This document shows, piece after piece, positions 24,666 through 33,585 of a stretch of DNA of 64,000 nucleotides. The notes beneath the pieces were generated by a model, which saw nothing but the letters and a program-made list of their open reading frames with translations, made no database searches and had not been told where the DNA came from. Made by a program: the position numbers and the translations under genes. Origin of the DNA: JAABQT01 sp035459025 (GTDB lineage Bacteria; Pseudomonadota; Gammaproteobacteria; Burkholderiales; SG8-39); the NCBI GenBank assembly GCA_035459025.1, contig DATHYT010000094.1:1-64000 (forward strand), read 5' to 3'. Position 1 is the stretch's first letter, and every line of letters starts with the position of its first letter.

Positions 24666-24670
24666 GTCAA
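24657..24670. promoter_or_regulatory. FNR/Dnr-type box upstream of the ABC transporter operon
   Basis: TTGAC-GCAT-GTCAA is a perfect TTGAY-N4-RTCAA palindrome. TATACG at 24692 begins 28.5 nt from its centre, leaving about 38 nt of leader with a good ribosome-binding site (AAGGAACGAG) before the ATG at 24742. Confidence 0.75.
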
Positions 24671-24741
24671 ACCGCCGGCTCCCCAGCCATATATACGCTT
24701 TACGGTACCGGATTGTCGGATTCAATGAAAGGAACGAGATC

Positions 24742-25878
24742 ATGAAACTGCACGCGTGGTTCGCTGCCGCACTGCTTGCCGCCGCCTCCGCTACGCAGGC
24801 CCAGGCGCCGGTCCGCATCGGTGCCTTCCTGTCGGTCACCGGTCCCGCCGCCTTCCTCGGCGACCCGGAGCAAAAGACGCTCGAGCTCTACGTAGAGCGC
24901 CTGAACGCCGCGGGCGGCGTGCTCGGCCGCAAGCTCGAGCTCGTCGCCTACGACTCGGGCGGCGACGCCGAGAAGGCACGCGCCTTCGCCAAGCGGTTGA
25001 TCGAGCAGGACAAGGTCGACGTCATCGTCGGCGGCTCGACCACCGGCGAGACCATGGCCGTGGTGCCGCTCGCCGAGGCCGCGGGCATGCCGTTCATCTC
25101 GCTTGCCGGCGCCGTGGTGATCGTCGAGCCGGTGAAGAAATGGGTGTTCAAGACGCCGCACACCGACCGCATGGCCTGCGACAAGATCTTCGTCGACATG
25201 AAGGCGCGCGGCGTGGCCAAGGCTGCGCTCATCTCGGGCAGCGGCGGCTTCGACAAGTCGATGCGCGCGCAGTGCCTTGGCGTGGCGAAGAACCACGGCA
25301 TCGACATCGTGGCCGACGAGACCTACGGCGCCGGCGACACCGACATGACGGCGCAGCTCACCAAGATCAAGAATGCGACCGGGGTGCAGGCGGTGCTGAA
25401 CGCCGGCTTCGGCCAGGGGCCGGCGATCGTCACCAAGAACTACAAGCAGCTCGGCATCGGCGTGCCGCTGTACCAGTCCCACGGCGTCGCCTCCAAGCAG
25501 TACATCCAGCTCGCCGGCGACGCTGCCGAAGGCGTGCGCCTGCCGGCCGCCGCGCTGCTGGTGGCCGAGGCGCTCCCGGACAGCGACCCGCAGAAGAAGG
25601 TGGTGCTCGAGTACAAGCGGGCCTATGAAGAGCGCTTCAAGCAGGACGTGTCCACCTTCGGCGGTCACGCCTACGACGGGCTGATGCTCGCCGTCGAGGC
25701 GATGAAGAAGGCCGGCGGCACCGACAAGGCGAAGGTGCGCGACGCCCTGGAGTCGATTCGCGGCTACCTGGGCACGGCGGGCGTGGTCAACATGTCGCCG
25801 CAGGACCACATGGGGCTCGATCTCACGGCGTTCCGCGTGCTGGAGGTGCGTAAGGGCGACTGGACGTTGGTGAAGTAG
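24742..25878 (+). CDS. Branched-chain amino acid/aromatic acid ABC transporter substrate-binding protein
   Basis: A 378-residue LivK-type periplasmic binding protein. The start at 24742 gives a signal peptide (MKLHAWFAAALLAAASATQAQA) and then VRIGAFLSVTGPAAFLGDPE, the typical first strand. Type I periplasmic fold motifs continue (VIVGGSTTGETMAVVPLAEAAG near 98). It leads an uninterrupted plus-strand array reaching aromatic-CoA genes, so the ligand is more likely an aromatic or alicyclic acid than an amino acid. That is inferred from context. Confidence 0.9.
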   Translation: MKLHAWFAAALLAAASATQAQAPVRIGAFLSVTGPAAFLGDPEQKTLELYVERLNAAGGVLGRKLELVAYDSGGDAEKARAFAKRLIEQDKVDVIVGGSTTGETMAVVPLAEAAGMPFISLAGAVVIVEPVKKWVFKTPHTDRMACDKIFVDMKARGVAKAALISGSGGFDKSMRAQCLGVAKNHGIDIVADETYGAGDTDMTAQLTKIKNATGVQAVLNAGFGQGPAIVTKNYKQLGIGVPLYQSHGVASKQYIQLAGDAAEGVRLPAAALLVAEALPDSDPQKKVVLEYKRAYEERFKQDVSTFGGHAYDGLMLAVEAMKKAGGTDKAKVRDALESIRGYLGTAGVVNMSPQDHMGLDLTAFRVLEVRKGDWTLVK

Positions 25879-25881
25879 GCG

Positions 25882-26757
25882 GTGAGCGGCGAGCTCGCCC
25901 AGTTCCTGCTCTCCGGCCTGACCGTCGGGGCGATCTATGCTCTGGTGGCGCTCGGCTTCTCGATCATCTACAACGCGAGCCACGTCATCAACTTCGCGCA
26001 GGGCGAGTTCGTGATGATCGGCGGCATGGCCACGGTGTCGCTCCTCGGCGCCGGCCTGCCGCTCGCGCCCGCGGCGCTCGCCGCGGTCGCGCTCGCCGCG
26101 CTCCTCGGCCTGCTGCTGGCGCGCTTCGCGGTGCAGCCGGCGCGCGGCGCCTCGGTGGTGACGCTGATCATCATCACCATCGGCGCGGCGATCCTGCTGC
26201 GCGGGCTGGCGAGCATCGTCTGGGACAAGCGCATCCACGCGCTGCCGGCGTTCTCAGGCGAAGCGCCAATCGCCATCGCGGGCGCCACGCTCGCGCCGCA
26301 GAGCCTGTGGGTGATCGGCGTCACCGCGCTCATCGTGTTCGCGCTGTGGGGGTTCTTCAATCGGACGCTTACCGGCAAGGCGATCCTCGCGGTGTCGCAC
26401 AACCGCCTGGCGGCCCAGCTGATGGGCATCAGCGTGCGCCGCGTGCTCCTCGTCTCGTTCGCGCTGTCGGCGGCGCTCGGCGCGCTCGCCGGCATCCTCA
26501 TCGCGCCGATCACCTTCACCTCCTGGGACGTCGGCGTGATGCTCGGGCTGAAGGGCTTCGCCGCCGCGATCCTCGGCGGCCTGGGCAGCGGCCCCGGCGC
26601 GGTGCTCGGGGGCCTCGTGCTGGGGCTGCTCGAGTCGCTCGGCGCCGGCTACGTTTCCTCGGCCTACAAGGACGCCATCGCCTTCATCGTCATGCTCGCC
26701 GTGCTGATGCTGATGCCCGGCGGGCTGCTCGGCGGCCGCGCCGCCGAGCGCGTCTAG
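25882..26757 (+). CDS. livH: ABC transporter permease, LivH family
   Basis: A 291-residue inner-membrane permease from a GTG start, 3 nt after the binding-protein stop. It shows the LivH signature LTVGAIYALVALGFSIIYNASHVINFAQGEF near residue 12 and the C-terminal GLKGFAAAILGGLGSGPGAVLGG loop that contacts the ATPase. About eight hydrophobic segments. It pairs with LivM. Confidence 0.95.
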   Translation: MSGELAQFLLSGLTVGAIYALVALGFSIIYNASHVINFAQGEFVMIGGMATVSLLGAGLPLAPAALAAVALAALLGLLLARFAVQPARGASVVTLIIITIGAAILLRGLASIVWDKRIHALPAFSGEAPIAIAGATLAPQSLWVIGVTALIVFALWGFFNRTLTGKAILAVSHNRLAAQLMGISVRRVLLVSFALSAALGALAGILIAPITFTSWDVGVMLGLKGFAAAILGGLGSGPGAVLGGLVLGLLESLGAGYVSSAYKDAIAFIVMLAVLMLMPGGLLGGRAAERV

Positions 26758-26768
26758 CAGCCCATGCC

Positions 26769-27686
26769 ATGCGCGGCTTGCTCGCCCTCGCCGCGGTGCT
26801 CGCCCTCGCACCACTCGCCTTCGCCAACAACTACCACTACGAAATCGCGATCCTCGCCGGCCTGAACGCGATCGTCTGCGTCGGGCTGAACCTGCTCATC
26901 GGCTATGCCGGCCAGGTGAGCCTCGGGCACGCCGGCTTCTTCGGCATCGGCGCCTACGGTACGGCGATCCTCGCCGCGCGCTACGGCTGGCCGCCGCTTG
27001 CCGCCCTCGCCGCGGCGACCGCCGGGGCGGCGGCGCTCGCCTGGGTGGTGGGGCGCCCGATCCTGCGCCTGCGCGGCCACTACCTCGCGATGGCCACGCT
27101 CGGGCTGGGCATCATCATCGCCATCGTCATCACCACGGAGGACCGCTTCACCGGGGGCCCCGACGGCATGAGCGTGCCGCCGCTCGCGCTCGCCGGCTGG
27201 ACGTTGACCGGAGAGCGCGTGTGGTACTGGCTGGTCGGGGGGCTGCTGGTCGCCGCGGTGTGGCTGTCGCTCAACCTGATCGACTCGCCGCCCGGGCGCG
27301 CGCTGCGCGCACTGCACGGCTCGGAGGTAGCCGCGGAAGTGGCCGGCATCGACAGCGCGCGCCACAAGCTGCTCGCGTTCGTGCTGTCCGCCGGCATCGC
27401 GGGGCTCGCCGGCGCGCTCACCGCGCACTACGCCGGCTTCATCACGCCGGGCAAGGTGAGCTTCCTGCATTCCATCGAGCTGGTCGTGATGGTGGTGTTC
27501 GGCGGCATGGCCTCCACCTTCGGCGCGGTGGTCGGCGCGGCGGTGCTCACCGCGCTGCCGCAACTGCTCACGGTATTCAAGGAATACGAGATGGTGGTGT
27601 TCGGCGCCGTGATGATGCTCACCATGATCTTCATGCCGAAGGGCCTGGTGCCCACGCTCGCGGCGCTGGCGAGGCGGCGCCGGTGA
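26769..27686 (+). CDS. livM: ABC transporter permease, LivM family
   Basis: A 305-residue permease from ATG 26769. It has the LivM signature GLNLLIGYAGQVSLGHAGFFGIGAYG near residue 38 and the coupling loop GMASTFGAVVGAAVLTALPQ near 248. About nine hydrophobic segments. It forms the channel with LivH. Its stop overlaps the GTG start of the ATPase gene (GTGA). Confidence 0.95.
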   Translation: MRGLLALAAVLALAPLAFANNYHYEIAILAGLNAIVCVGLNLLIGYAGQVSLGHAGFFGIGAYGTAILAARYGWPPLAALAAATAGAAALAWVVGRPILRLRGHYLAMATLGLGIIIAIVITTEDRFTGGPDGMSVPPLALAGWTLTGERVWYWLVGGLLVAAVWLSLNLIDSPPGRALRALHGSEVAAEVAGIDSARHKLLAFVLSAGIAGLAGALTAHYAGFITPGKVSFLHSIELVVMVVFGGMASTFGAVVGAAVLTALPQLLTVFKEYEMVVFGAVMMLTMIFMPKGLVPTLAALARRRR

Positions 27687-28444
27687 GCCTGCTGCGCGCC
27701 GAGGGCCTCGCCAAGGAATTCGGCGGCGTGCGCGCGGTCGAGGGGCTGGACTTCGAGATCCGCGCCGGGCAGGTGTTCTCGATCATCGGCCCGAACGGCG
27801 CCGGCAAGACCACGCTGCTCAATCTTCTCACCGGCATCTACGCCCCCAGCGCCGGGCGGTTGTGGCTGGAGGGCCGCGCGCTCGCGGCGCGCAAGCCGCA
27901 CGAGTTCGCCGCCGCGGGCATCGGCCGCACGTTCCAGAACCTGCAGATCTTCTTCAACATGAGCGCGCTCGAGAACGTGATGGCCGGGCGCCACCTGCAC
28001 GAGCGCTGCTCGCTGGCGGCGGCGCTCCTGCGCTTGCCGCGGCGCGCGCGCGCCGAGCGCGACTGCCGGCGCCTGGCCGCGGAACTGCTCGCCTTCGTCG
28101 GTCTGGAGGCGAGCGTGGGCGCGCCTGCCGACGCCCTGCCCTACGGTGCCCTCAAGCGGCTGGAGATCGCGCGCGCCCTCGCCGGCGAGCCGCGGCTGCT
28201 GCTGCTCGACGAGCCGGCGGCGGGGCTCAACCCTTCCGAGATCCGCGACATGGACGCGCTCATCCAGCGCCTCGCCGAGCGCGGCATCACCGTGGTGCTG
28301 GTCGAGCACAATATGAAACTGGTGATGGGGGTCTCCGACCACGTGCTGGTGCTCGACTACGGCCGCAAGCTCGCCGAGGGCGCGCCGCAGATCGTGCGCA
28401 ACGATCCGCGCGTCATCGAGGCCTACCTCGGCGCCGGCGACTGA
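27683..28444 (+). CDS. livG: ABC transporter ATP-binding protein, LivG family
   Basis: A 253-residue ATPase from a GTG start. Walker A is GPNGAGKTT near residues 35-43, the signature loop is PYGALKRLEIARAL near 154, and Walker B is LLLLDEPAAGLNPSE near 174. The LivG-specific GIGRTFQNLQIF is near 76. The signature reads YGALKR instead of LSGGQ, which is usual for LivG. Confidence 0.95.
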   Translation: MSLLRAEGLAKEFGGVRAVEGLDFEIRAGQVFSIIGPNGAGKTTLLNLLTGIYAPSAGRLWLEGRALAARKPHEFAAAGIGRTFQNLQIFFNMSALENVMAGRHLHERCSLAAALLRLPRRARAERDCRRLAAELLAFVGLEASVGAPADALPYGALKRLEIARALAGEPRLLLLDEPAAGLNPSEIRDMDALIQRLAERGITVVLVEHNMKLVMGVSDHVLVLDYGRKLAEGAPQIVRNDPRVIEAYLGAGD

Positions 28445-28445
28445 C

Positions 28446-29147
28446 ATGCTGCGCGTCGCCGCCTTGCACAGCCGCTACGGGCGCATTCCGGCGCTCAAGG
28501 GCATCGACCTGTACGTTGAAGCGGGCGAGCTCGTGTCGCTGGTCGGCGCCAACGGCGCGGGCAAGACCACGCTGCTGCGCGCGCTCTCCGGCGTGCAGCC
28601 GGTGGCGGGCGGGCGCGTCGAGTTCTGCGGCGAGGACGTGACCACCGCTACGCCCGAGGCGCGCGTCGCCTTGGGCATCGTGCAGGTACCCGAGGGGCGC
28701 CAGGTGTTCGGTCCGCTCTCGGTCGAGGACAACCTGCGCCTGGGCGCCTACCGCCGCGGCCGCGCGCAGAGCGCGGCGTCGCTCGAGCGCGTCTACGCCC
28801 TGTTTCCCGACCTCCTCGAGCGCCGCGCCCAGCCCGCGGGCAACCTTTCGGGCGGCCAGCAGCAGATGCTCGCCATGGGCCGCGCGCTGATGGCGCGCCC
28901 GCGGCTGCTGCTCCTCGACGAGCCGAGCATGGGGCTCGCGCCGCGCCTGGTGGCCCAGATCTTTGCCTGCGTGGCGCAGCTGCGTGCCGCCGACACCGCG
29001 CTCTTTCTCGTCGACCAGAACGCGCGCGCCGCGCTCGCCATCGCCGACCGCGGCTATGTGCTCGAAACCGGCAGCATCGTGCTCGCCGGCACCGGCGCGC
29101 AGCTCCTCGCCGACGCGGGCGTGAGGAGCGCCTACCTCGGTCTTTAA
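28446..29147 (+). CDS. livF: ABC transporter ATP-binding protein, LivF family
   Basis: A 233-residue ATPase. Walker A GANGAGKTT is near residue 34, the signature LSGGQQQMLAMGRALM near 134 and Walker B LLLLDEPSMGLAP near 155. LivF forms the heterodimeric ATPase with LivG. Its stop codon lies inside a degenerate FNR-type half-box pair facing the next gene. Confidence 0.95.
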   Translation: MLRVAALHSRYGRIPALKGIDLYVEAGELVSLVGANGAGKTTLLRALSGVQPVAGGRVEFCGEDVTTATPEARVALGIVQVPEGRQVFGPLSVEDNLRLGAYRRGRAQSAASLERVYALFPDLLERRAQPAGNLSGGQQQMLAMGRALMARPRLLLLDEPSMGLAPRLVAQIFACVAQLRAADTALFLVDQNARAALAIADRGYVLETGSIVLAGTGAQLLADAGVRSAYLGL

Positions 29148-29157
29148 CCTGGATCAA
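29144..29157. promoter_or_regulatory. Degenerate FNR/Dnr-type box
   Basis: TTAAC-CTGG-ATCAA differs from TTGAY-N4-RTCAA at one base and overlaps the livF stop codon. Its centre is 42.5 nt upstream of the start codon at 29193, in the same register as the boxes of nnrS and korA. It may give the pad genes an internal promoter. Confidence 0.45.
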
Positions 29158-29192
29158 ATACCCCGGACCCGTTTGCGACAAGGATAGCCCCC

Positions 29193-29606
29193 ATGAAACC
29201 CACCCTCGCCCCCGGCATCACCGCGACGCGCGCATTCGGCGTCGACCGCGAACGCACCATCGACTTCATGGGCGAGGACGCCCGCGTCTACGCCACGCCG
29301 ATGCTGGTGCGCGACATCGAGGTCACCTGCCGCGAGCTGCTGCTCGCGCATCTCGAGCCGGGCGAGGACTCCGTCGGCACGCGCGTCGAGATCGACCACC
29401 TGGCGGCGACGCTCTTCGGCATGCAGGTCGAGATCACCGCGACGCTCGCCGAGCTCAAGGGCCGCGCCGCGGTGTTCGACGTCGTCGCCACCGACGGCCT
29501 CGACACCATCTGCCGCGGCCGGCACGCGCGCTTCATCGCCAACGTCGCCCAGGTGAAGGAGCGCCTCAAGCAGAAGCAGGCCAAGGCCGCCGCGAAGACG
29601 GCATGA
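29193..29606 (+). CDS. FlK-like hotdog thioesterase (copy 2)
   Basis: A 137-residue paralogue of the product at 21043. T35, E43 and H69 match the FlK catalytic residues at the same spacing (YATPMLVRDIE, then GTRVEIDHLAAT). The C-terminus is a Lys/Ala-rich tail. AAGGA lies about 9 nt before the ATG. Its stop overlaps the padB-like start by 4 nt. Placed at the head of the phenylacetyl-CoA genes, it may clear dead-end aromatic CoA thioesters and free CoA; this is inference. Confidence 0.82.
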   Translation: MKPTLAPGITATRAFGVDRERTIDFMGEDARVYATPMLVRDIEVTCRELLLAHLEPGEDSVGTRVEIDHLAATLFGMQVEITATLAELKGRAAVFDVVATDGLDTICRGRHARFIANVAQVKERLKQKQAKAAAKTA

Positions 29607-32221
29607 AGCGCGTCGCCACCTACTGCTACCAGTGCGTCGCGGGGCCGGACCTGCTCACGGTCAAGGTCGAGGGTGGCGTCGCGCGCGAAGTCGAGCCCAA
29701 CTTCGCCGCCGCGGCGGTGCACCCGGGCGGCGGCAAGGTGTGCGTGAAGGCCTACGGCCTGGTGCAGAAGACCTACCACCCGGACCGCATCCTGCAGCCG
29801 ATGAAGCGCACCAACCCGAAAAAGGGCCACGACGAGGATCCCGGCTGGACGCCGATCGCGTGGGACGAGGCGCTCGAGCTGATTGCCGGCAAGCTCCGGT
29901 CCGTCAAGGACCGGGGGCTGCTCGACGAATCCGGCTATCCGCGCGTCGCGGCGAGCTTCGGCGGCGGCGGCACGCCGCAGTCCTACATGGGCAGCTTCCC
30001 CGCGTTCCTTGCGGCGTGGGGGCCGGTGGACATGGGCTTTGGCTCCGGCCAGGGGGTGAAGTGCTACCACTCGGAGCACCTGTACGGCGAGCTCTGGCAC
30101 CGCGGCTTCACCGTCTCGCCCGACACGCCGCTCACCGAGTACCTGATCTCCTGCGGCGCCAACGTCGAAGCCTCGGGCGGCGTCGTCGGCGTCTGGCGCC
30201 ACGCCAACGCGCGCGCGCGCGGCATGAAGCGCGTGCAGGTCGAGCCGCACCTTTCGGTGACCGGCGCCTGCTCCGCGGAATGGGTGCCGATCAAGCCCAA
30301 GACCGACGCCGCCTTTCTCTACGCCCTGGTCCACGTGCTGCTGCACGAGGCGCCGCGCGAGCGGCTGGACCAGGCCTTTCTCTTCGGGCACACCTCGTCG
30401 CCCTACCTGGTCGGCGCGCACGGCTTCTATCTGCGCGAGCCGGCGACCGGCGCGCCGATCGTCGCGACTTCGCTCGAAGGAAGAGAAACGCACGTCGCTC
30501 TCGAGATCGGCGCCGACGGCGAGGTGCTCGGCGAAGGCAAACTCGAGGGCGAAACCGCGTTCGCCAAGCTCGTCGCGCACATGCAGCCCTACTCGCCCGA
30601 ATGGGCCGCGGCGATCTGCGACGTGCCCGCGGCGCGCATCCGCCGCATCGCCAACGAGTACCTGGACGCCGCGCACGTCGGCGAGACGATCGAGATCGAG
30701 GGTAAGACCCTGCCTTACCGCCCGGTCGCCGTGAGCCTCGGCAAGACGGTGACCAACGGCTGGGGCGGCTTCGAGTGCTGCTGGGCGCGCACGCTCCTTG
30801 CCGCGCTCGTGGGCGCGCTCGAAGTCCCCGGCGGCATTCTCGGCACCACGGTGCGGCTCAACCGCCCGATGTCGGAGCGCCACCGGAGCGTGCGCGCCGG
30901 CCCCGACGGCCTGATGGCCTACCCGTTCAATCCGACCGATGCGCGGCACTGGAGCGCGCAGCCCAACATCCGCAACGCCTACCGCTCGATGGTGCCGCTC
31001 GCCGCCGACGGCCCGTGGAGCCAGGCGCTCGGGCCGACGCACTTTTCCTGGATGTTCCTCGACGCGACGCCGCCGGGCCTGCCGCGCGTCACGCTGCCCG
31101 AGGTGTGGTTCCTGTACCGCACCAACCCCGCGATCTCGTTCTGGGACACCGCCGCCCTCGAAGAGCGCATGGCGCGCTTTCCGTTCGTGGTCGCCTTTGC
31201 GTTCACGCGCGACGAGACCAATCACTATGCCGACGTGCTGCTGCCGGACGCCACCGACCTGGAGAGCCTGCAGCTGATCCGCATCGGCGGCTCGAAGTAC
31301 ATCGAGCAGTTCTGGGACCACGAGGGCTTCGCGCTGCGCCAGCCCGCCATCGCGCCGCGCGGCGACGCGCGCGACTTCACCGACATCACCACCGCGCTCG
31401 CCGAGCGCACGGGCCTGCTCGAGCCCTACAACGCCGCGATCAACCGCGGCACGCTCGGCGTGCCCCTGAAGGATTTCGCGCTCGACGTGCTCGTCGCGCA
31501 CAAGGCCGAGAGCATCTGGGACGCGGTGTGCAGGGCGGCGAGCTTCGAGCTGAGCGGCGGCAAGGAATCGAACGGCCTCGCCTGGTGGAAGGACAAAGGC
31601 CTTGCGACCAAGCCCTTCCCGCGCACCGCGTGGTACCTGTTTCCGACGCTGGCGGCGAAGGGCCTGCGGTTCGAGATGCCCTACCAGGAGCGGCTGCTCA
31701 GGATCGGCACCGAGCTTGGCCGGCGCCTGCACGAGCACGGCATGACCTGGTGGGACAAGCAGCTCGCCGAGTACCAGGCGCTGCCGGCGTACAAGGATTT
31801 CGCCGGCGAGTGGGACCGCGGGTCGCGCTATCCGTTCTGGCTGCTCACCTCGCGCTCGATGCAGTACGCGTGGGGCGGCAACGTCGGCATGCAGATGATC
31901 AAAGAGGTCGCCGACAACATCGCCGGCCACGGGGGCGTGATTTTGAACGCGGCAAAGGCGCGCGAGCTCGGCATCAATGAAGGCGACTGGCTCGAGATCG
32001 CCACGCCCGCGCATTCGGTGCGCGCGAAAGCCGTGCTGCGACAGGGCATCCGCCCGGATACGCTGCTGCTGCTCGGCCAGTTCGGGCACTGGGCGACGCC
32101 GGTGGCGAAGGACTTCGGCATGCCCTCGATGAACAGCCTGGTGCCGATGTCGCTCGAGCTCACGGACGCCACCGGCTCGGGCGCGGACATCGTCCGCGTG
32201 TCCCTGAGGAAGACCGCATGA
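29603..32221 (+). CDS. padB: Molybdopterin oxidoreductase, phenylacetyl-CoA:acceptor oxidoreductase large subunit-like
   Basis: An 872-residue (about 95 kDa) DMSO-reductase-family catalytic subunit. The N-terminus TYCYQCVAGPD gives C8 and C11, with C47 in GGGKVCVKAYG; the third usual Cys of the Fe-S motif is missing. The molybdopterin regions include AASFGGGGTPQSYMG and FVVAFAFTRDETNHYADVLLPDATDLE. No Tat leader is seen. Size and the following ferredoxin, membrane-anchor and phenylacetate-CoA ligase genes match PadBCD of Thauera/Aromatoleum, which oxidises phenylacetyl-CoA to phenylglyoxylate with quinone. Another acyl-CoA or inorganic substrate remains possible. Confidence 0.75.
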   Translation: MKRVATYCYQCVAGPDLLTVKVEGGVAREVEPNFAAAAVHPGGGKVCVKAYGLVQKTYHPDRILQPMKRTNPKKGHDEDPGWTPIAWDEALELIAGKLRSVKDRGLLDESGYPRVAASFGGGGTPQSYMGSFPAFLAAWGPVDMGFGSGQGVKCYHSEHLYGELWHRGFTVSPDTPLTEYLISCGANVEASGGVVGVWRHANARARGMKRVQVEPHLSVTGACSAEWVPIKPKTDAAFLYALVHVLLHEAPRERLDQAFLFGHTSSPYLVGAHGFYLREPATGAPIVATSLEGRETHVALEIGADGEVLGEGKLEGETAFAKLVAHMQPYSPEWAAAICDVPAARIRRIANEYLDAAHVGETIEIEGKTLPYRPVAVSLGKTVTNGWGGFECCWARTLLAALVGALEVPGGILGTTVRLNRPMSERHRSVRAGPDGLMAYPFNPTDARHWSAQPNIRNAYRSMVPLAADGPWSQALGPTHFSWMFLDATPPGLPRVTLPEVWFLYRTNPAISFWDTAALEERMARFPFVVAFAFTRDETNHYADVLLPDATDLESLQLIRIGGSKYIEQFWDHEGFALRQPAIAPRGDARDFTDITTALAERTGLLEPYNAAINRGTLGVPLKDFALDVLVAHKAESIWDAVCRAASFELSGGKESNGLAWWKDKGLATKPFPRTAWYLFPTLAAKGLRFEMPYQERLLRIGTELGRRLHEHGMTWWDKQLAEYQALPAYKDFAGEWDRGSRYPFWLLTSRSMQYAWGGNVGMQMIKEVADNIAGHGGVILNAAKARELGINEGDWLEIATPAHSVRAKAVLRQGIRPDTLLLLGQFGHWATPVAKDFGMPSMNSLVPMSLELTDATGSGADIVRVSLRKTA

Positions 32222-32817
32222 CGCGCTGGGCGATGGTCGCGGACCTGCGGCGCTGCGTCGGGTGCCAGACCTGCACCGCGGCGTGCAAGCAGACGAACGA
32301 CACGCCGCCGGGCGTGCAGTGGCGGCGCGTGCTCGACATGGAGATGGGAGAGTTTCCCGACGTGAAGCGCGCCTTCGTGCCGGTGGGCTGCATGCATTGC
32401 GACGACCCGCCGTGCATGCACGTGTGCCCGAGCACGGCGACGCGAAAGCGCGCCGACGGCATCGTCACCATCGATTACGACCTGTGCATCGGCTGCGCCT
32501 ACTGCGCGGTCGCCTGTCCGTACCAGGCGCGCTACAAGTCGAGCGACGATGCGCTGCGGCCGGACGTGGCGACGAAATGCACGTTCTGCGCGGAGCGCAT
32601 CGACGCAGGGCTTGCCCAGGGGCTCAAGCCCGGGGTCGACCCGGAAGCAACGCCGGCGTGCGTGAATTCCTGCATCGCGCAGGCGCTGCACTTCGGCGAT
32701 GTGGAAGACCCGGAAAGCAACATCGCCGGGCTGCTCGCCGAGAACCAGCACTTCCGCATGCACGAGGAGCTCGGCACCGGGCCGCGCTTTTACTACCTGT
32801 GGGACCGCAAGGCATGA
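32218..32817 (+). CDS. padC: 4Fe-4S ferredoxin-type electron transfer subunit
   Basis: A 199-residue subunit with four Cys clusters: CVGCQTCTAACKQ near residue 13, CMHCDDPPCMHVCP near 58, CIGCAYCAVACP near 90, and CTFC plus CVNSC near 120-150. This is the DmsB/NrfC layout carrying up to four [4Fe-4S] clusters that wire the molybdenum site to the membrane anchor. It overlaps neighbours by 4 nt on both sides. Confidence 0.85.
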   Translation: MTRWAMVADLRRCVGCQTCTAACKQTNDTPPGVQWRRVLDMEMGEFPDVKRAFVPVGCMHCDDPPCMHVCPSTATRKRADGIVTIDYDLCIGCAYCAVACPYQARYKSSDDALRPDVATKCTFCAERIDAGLAQGLKPGVDPEATPACVNSCIAQALHFGDVEDPESNIAGLLAENQHFRMHEELGTGPRFYYLWDRKA

Positions 32818-33575
32818 ACTGGCTGCAGAAGCACTGGGACGCGCGCGCGGCGGCGAACTTCATGCTCGGCGGCGCCGGCGCCGGGCTGATGATCGCGGCG
32901 GCGCTCGGCCGCCTCGAGGGCGGCGCGCCGGTCGCGCTCGCGCTCGTACTCGTGGCGGCGGGCCTGGGCGCCGTGTGGCTCGAGATCGGCAAGAAGCTGC
33001 GCGCGCTCAACGTGTTCCTCAATCCCATGACCTCGTGGATGACGCGCGAGTCGTTCGTGGCGCTGCTGCTGTTCTCCTTCGGCGCCGCGGCGCTCGCCAA
33101 GCCGCTGCCTTTCCTGCCGCTCGCCGCCCTCACCGCGCTCGCCTTCGTCTTTTGCCAGGGCCGCATCCTGCGCGCCTCCAAGGGCATCCCGGCGTGGCGC
33201 GCGCCGCAGGTGGTGCTGCTCATCGTCGCGACCGGGCTCGCCGAGGGCGCGGGCCTGGCGCTCCTGTTCAGCGCGGCGCCGGAGCTTCTCGCCTGGCTCG
33301 TGCTGGCGCTGATCCTGCGCGTCTACGCGTGGGTGTGCTACGCCGCGGCGGCGCCAAACGCCGCGCTCGAGGCGCCGGGCAAGGCGCTCGTGCAAATCGG
33401 CACCGTGGGGGCGCTCGCGGTCGCGCTCGCGGCGCTGTGGCTGCCGGCCGCGGCGCCGCTTGCCGGCGCGCTCGCGCTTGCCCCGGGGCTGTGGCTGAAG
33501 TACGCGCTGGTGACGCGCGCCGCCCTCAACCAGGGATTCGCCCTGCGCAGCGCGCCGGTGCGGGGCGTACGCTGA
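32814..33575 (+). CDS. padD: Membrane anchor subunit of the molybdenum oxidoreductase
   Basis: A 253-residue hydrophobic protein with about eight membrane segments starting NFMLGGAGAGLMIAAALG, and FLNPMTSWMTRESFVALLLFSFG near residue 64, the pattern of DmsC/PadD-type anchors that pass electrons to quinone. The ATG at 32814 overlaps the ferredoxin-subunit stop. It completes a three-subunit complex with the two upstream genes. Confidence 0.8.
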   Translation: MNWLQKHWDARAAANFMLGGAGAGLMIAAALGRLEGGAPVALALVLVAAGLGAVWLEIGKKLRALNVFLNPMTSWMTRESFVALLLFSFGAAALAKPLPFLPLAALTALAFVFCQGRILRASKGIPAWRAPQVVLLIVATGLAEGAGLALLFSAAPELLAWLVLALILRVYAWVCYAAAAPNAALEAPGKALVQIGTVGALAVALAALWLPAAAPLAGALALAPGLWLKYALVTRAALNQGFALRSAPVRGVR

Positions 33576-33585
33576 GGGGCCGCCC

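Noticed and set aside
29288..32089. 933-residue minus-strand open frame
   Set aside because: Antisense to the thioesterase and padB-like genes; a GC-bias shadow with no family signature.
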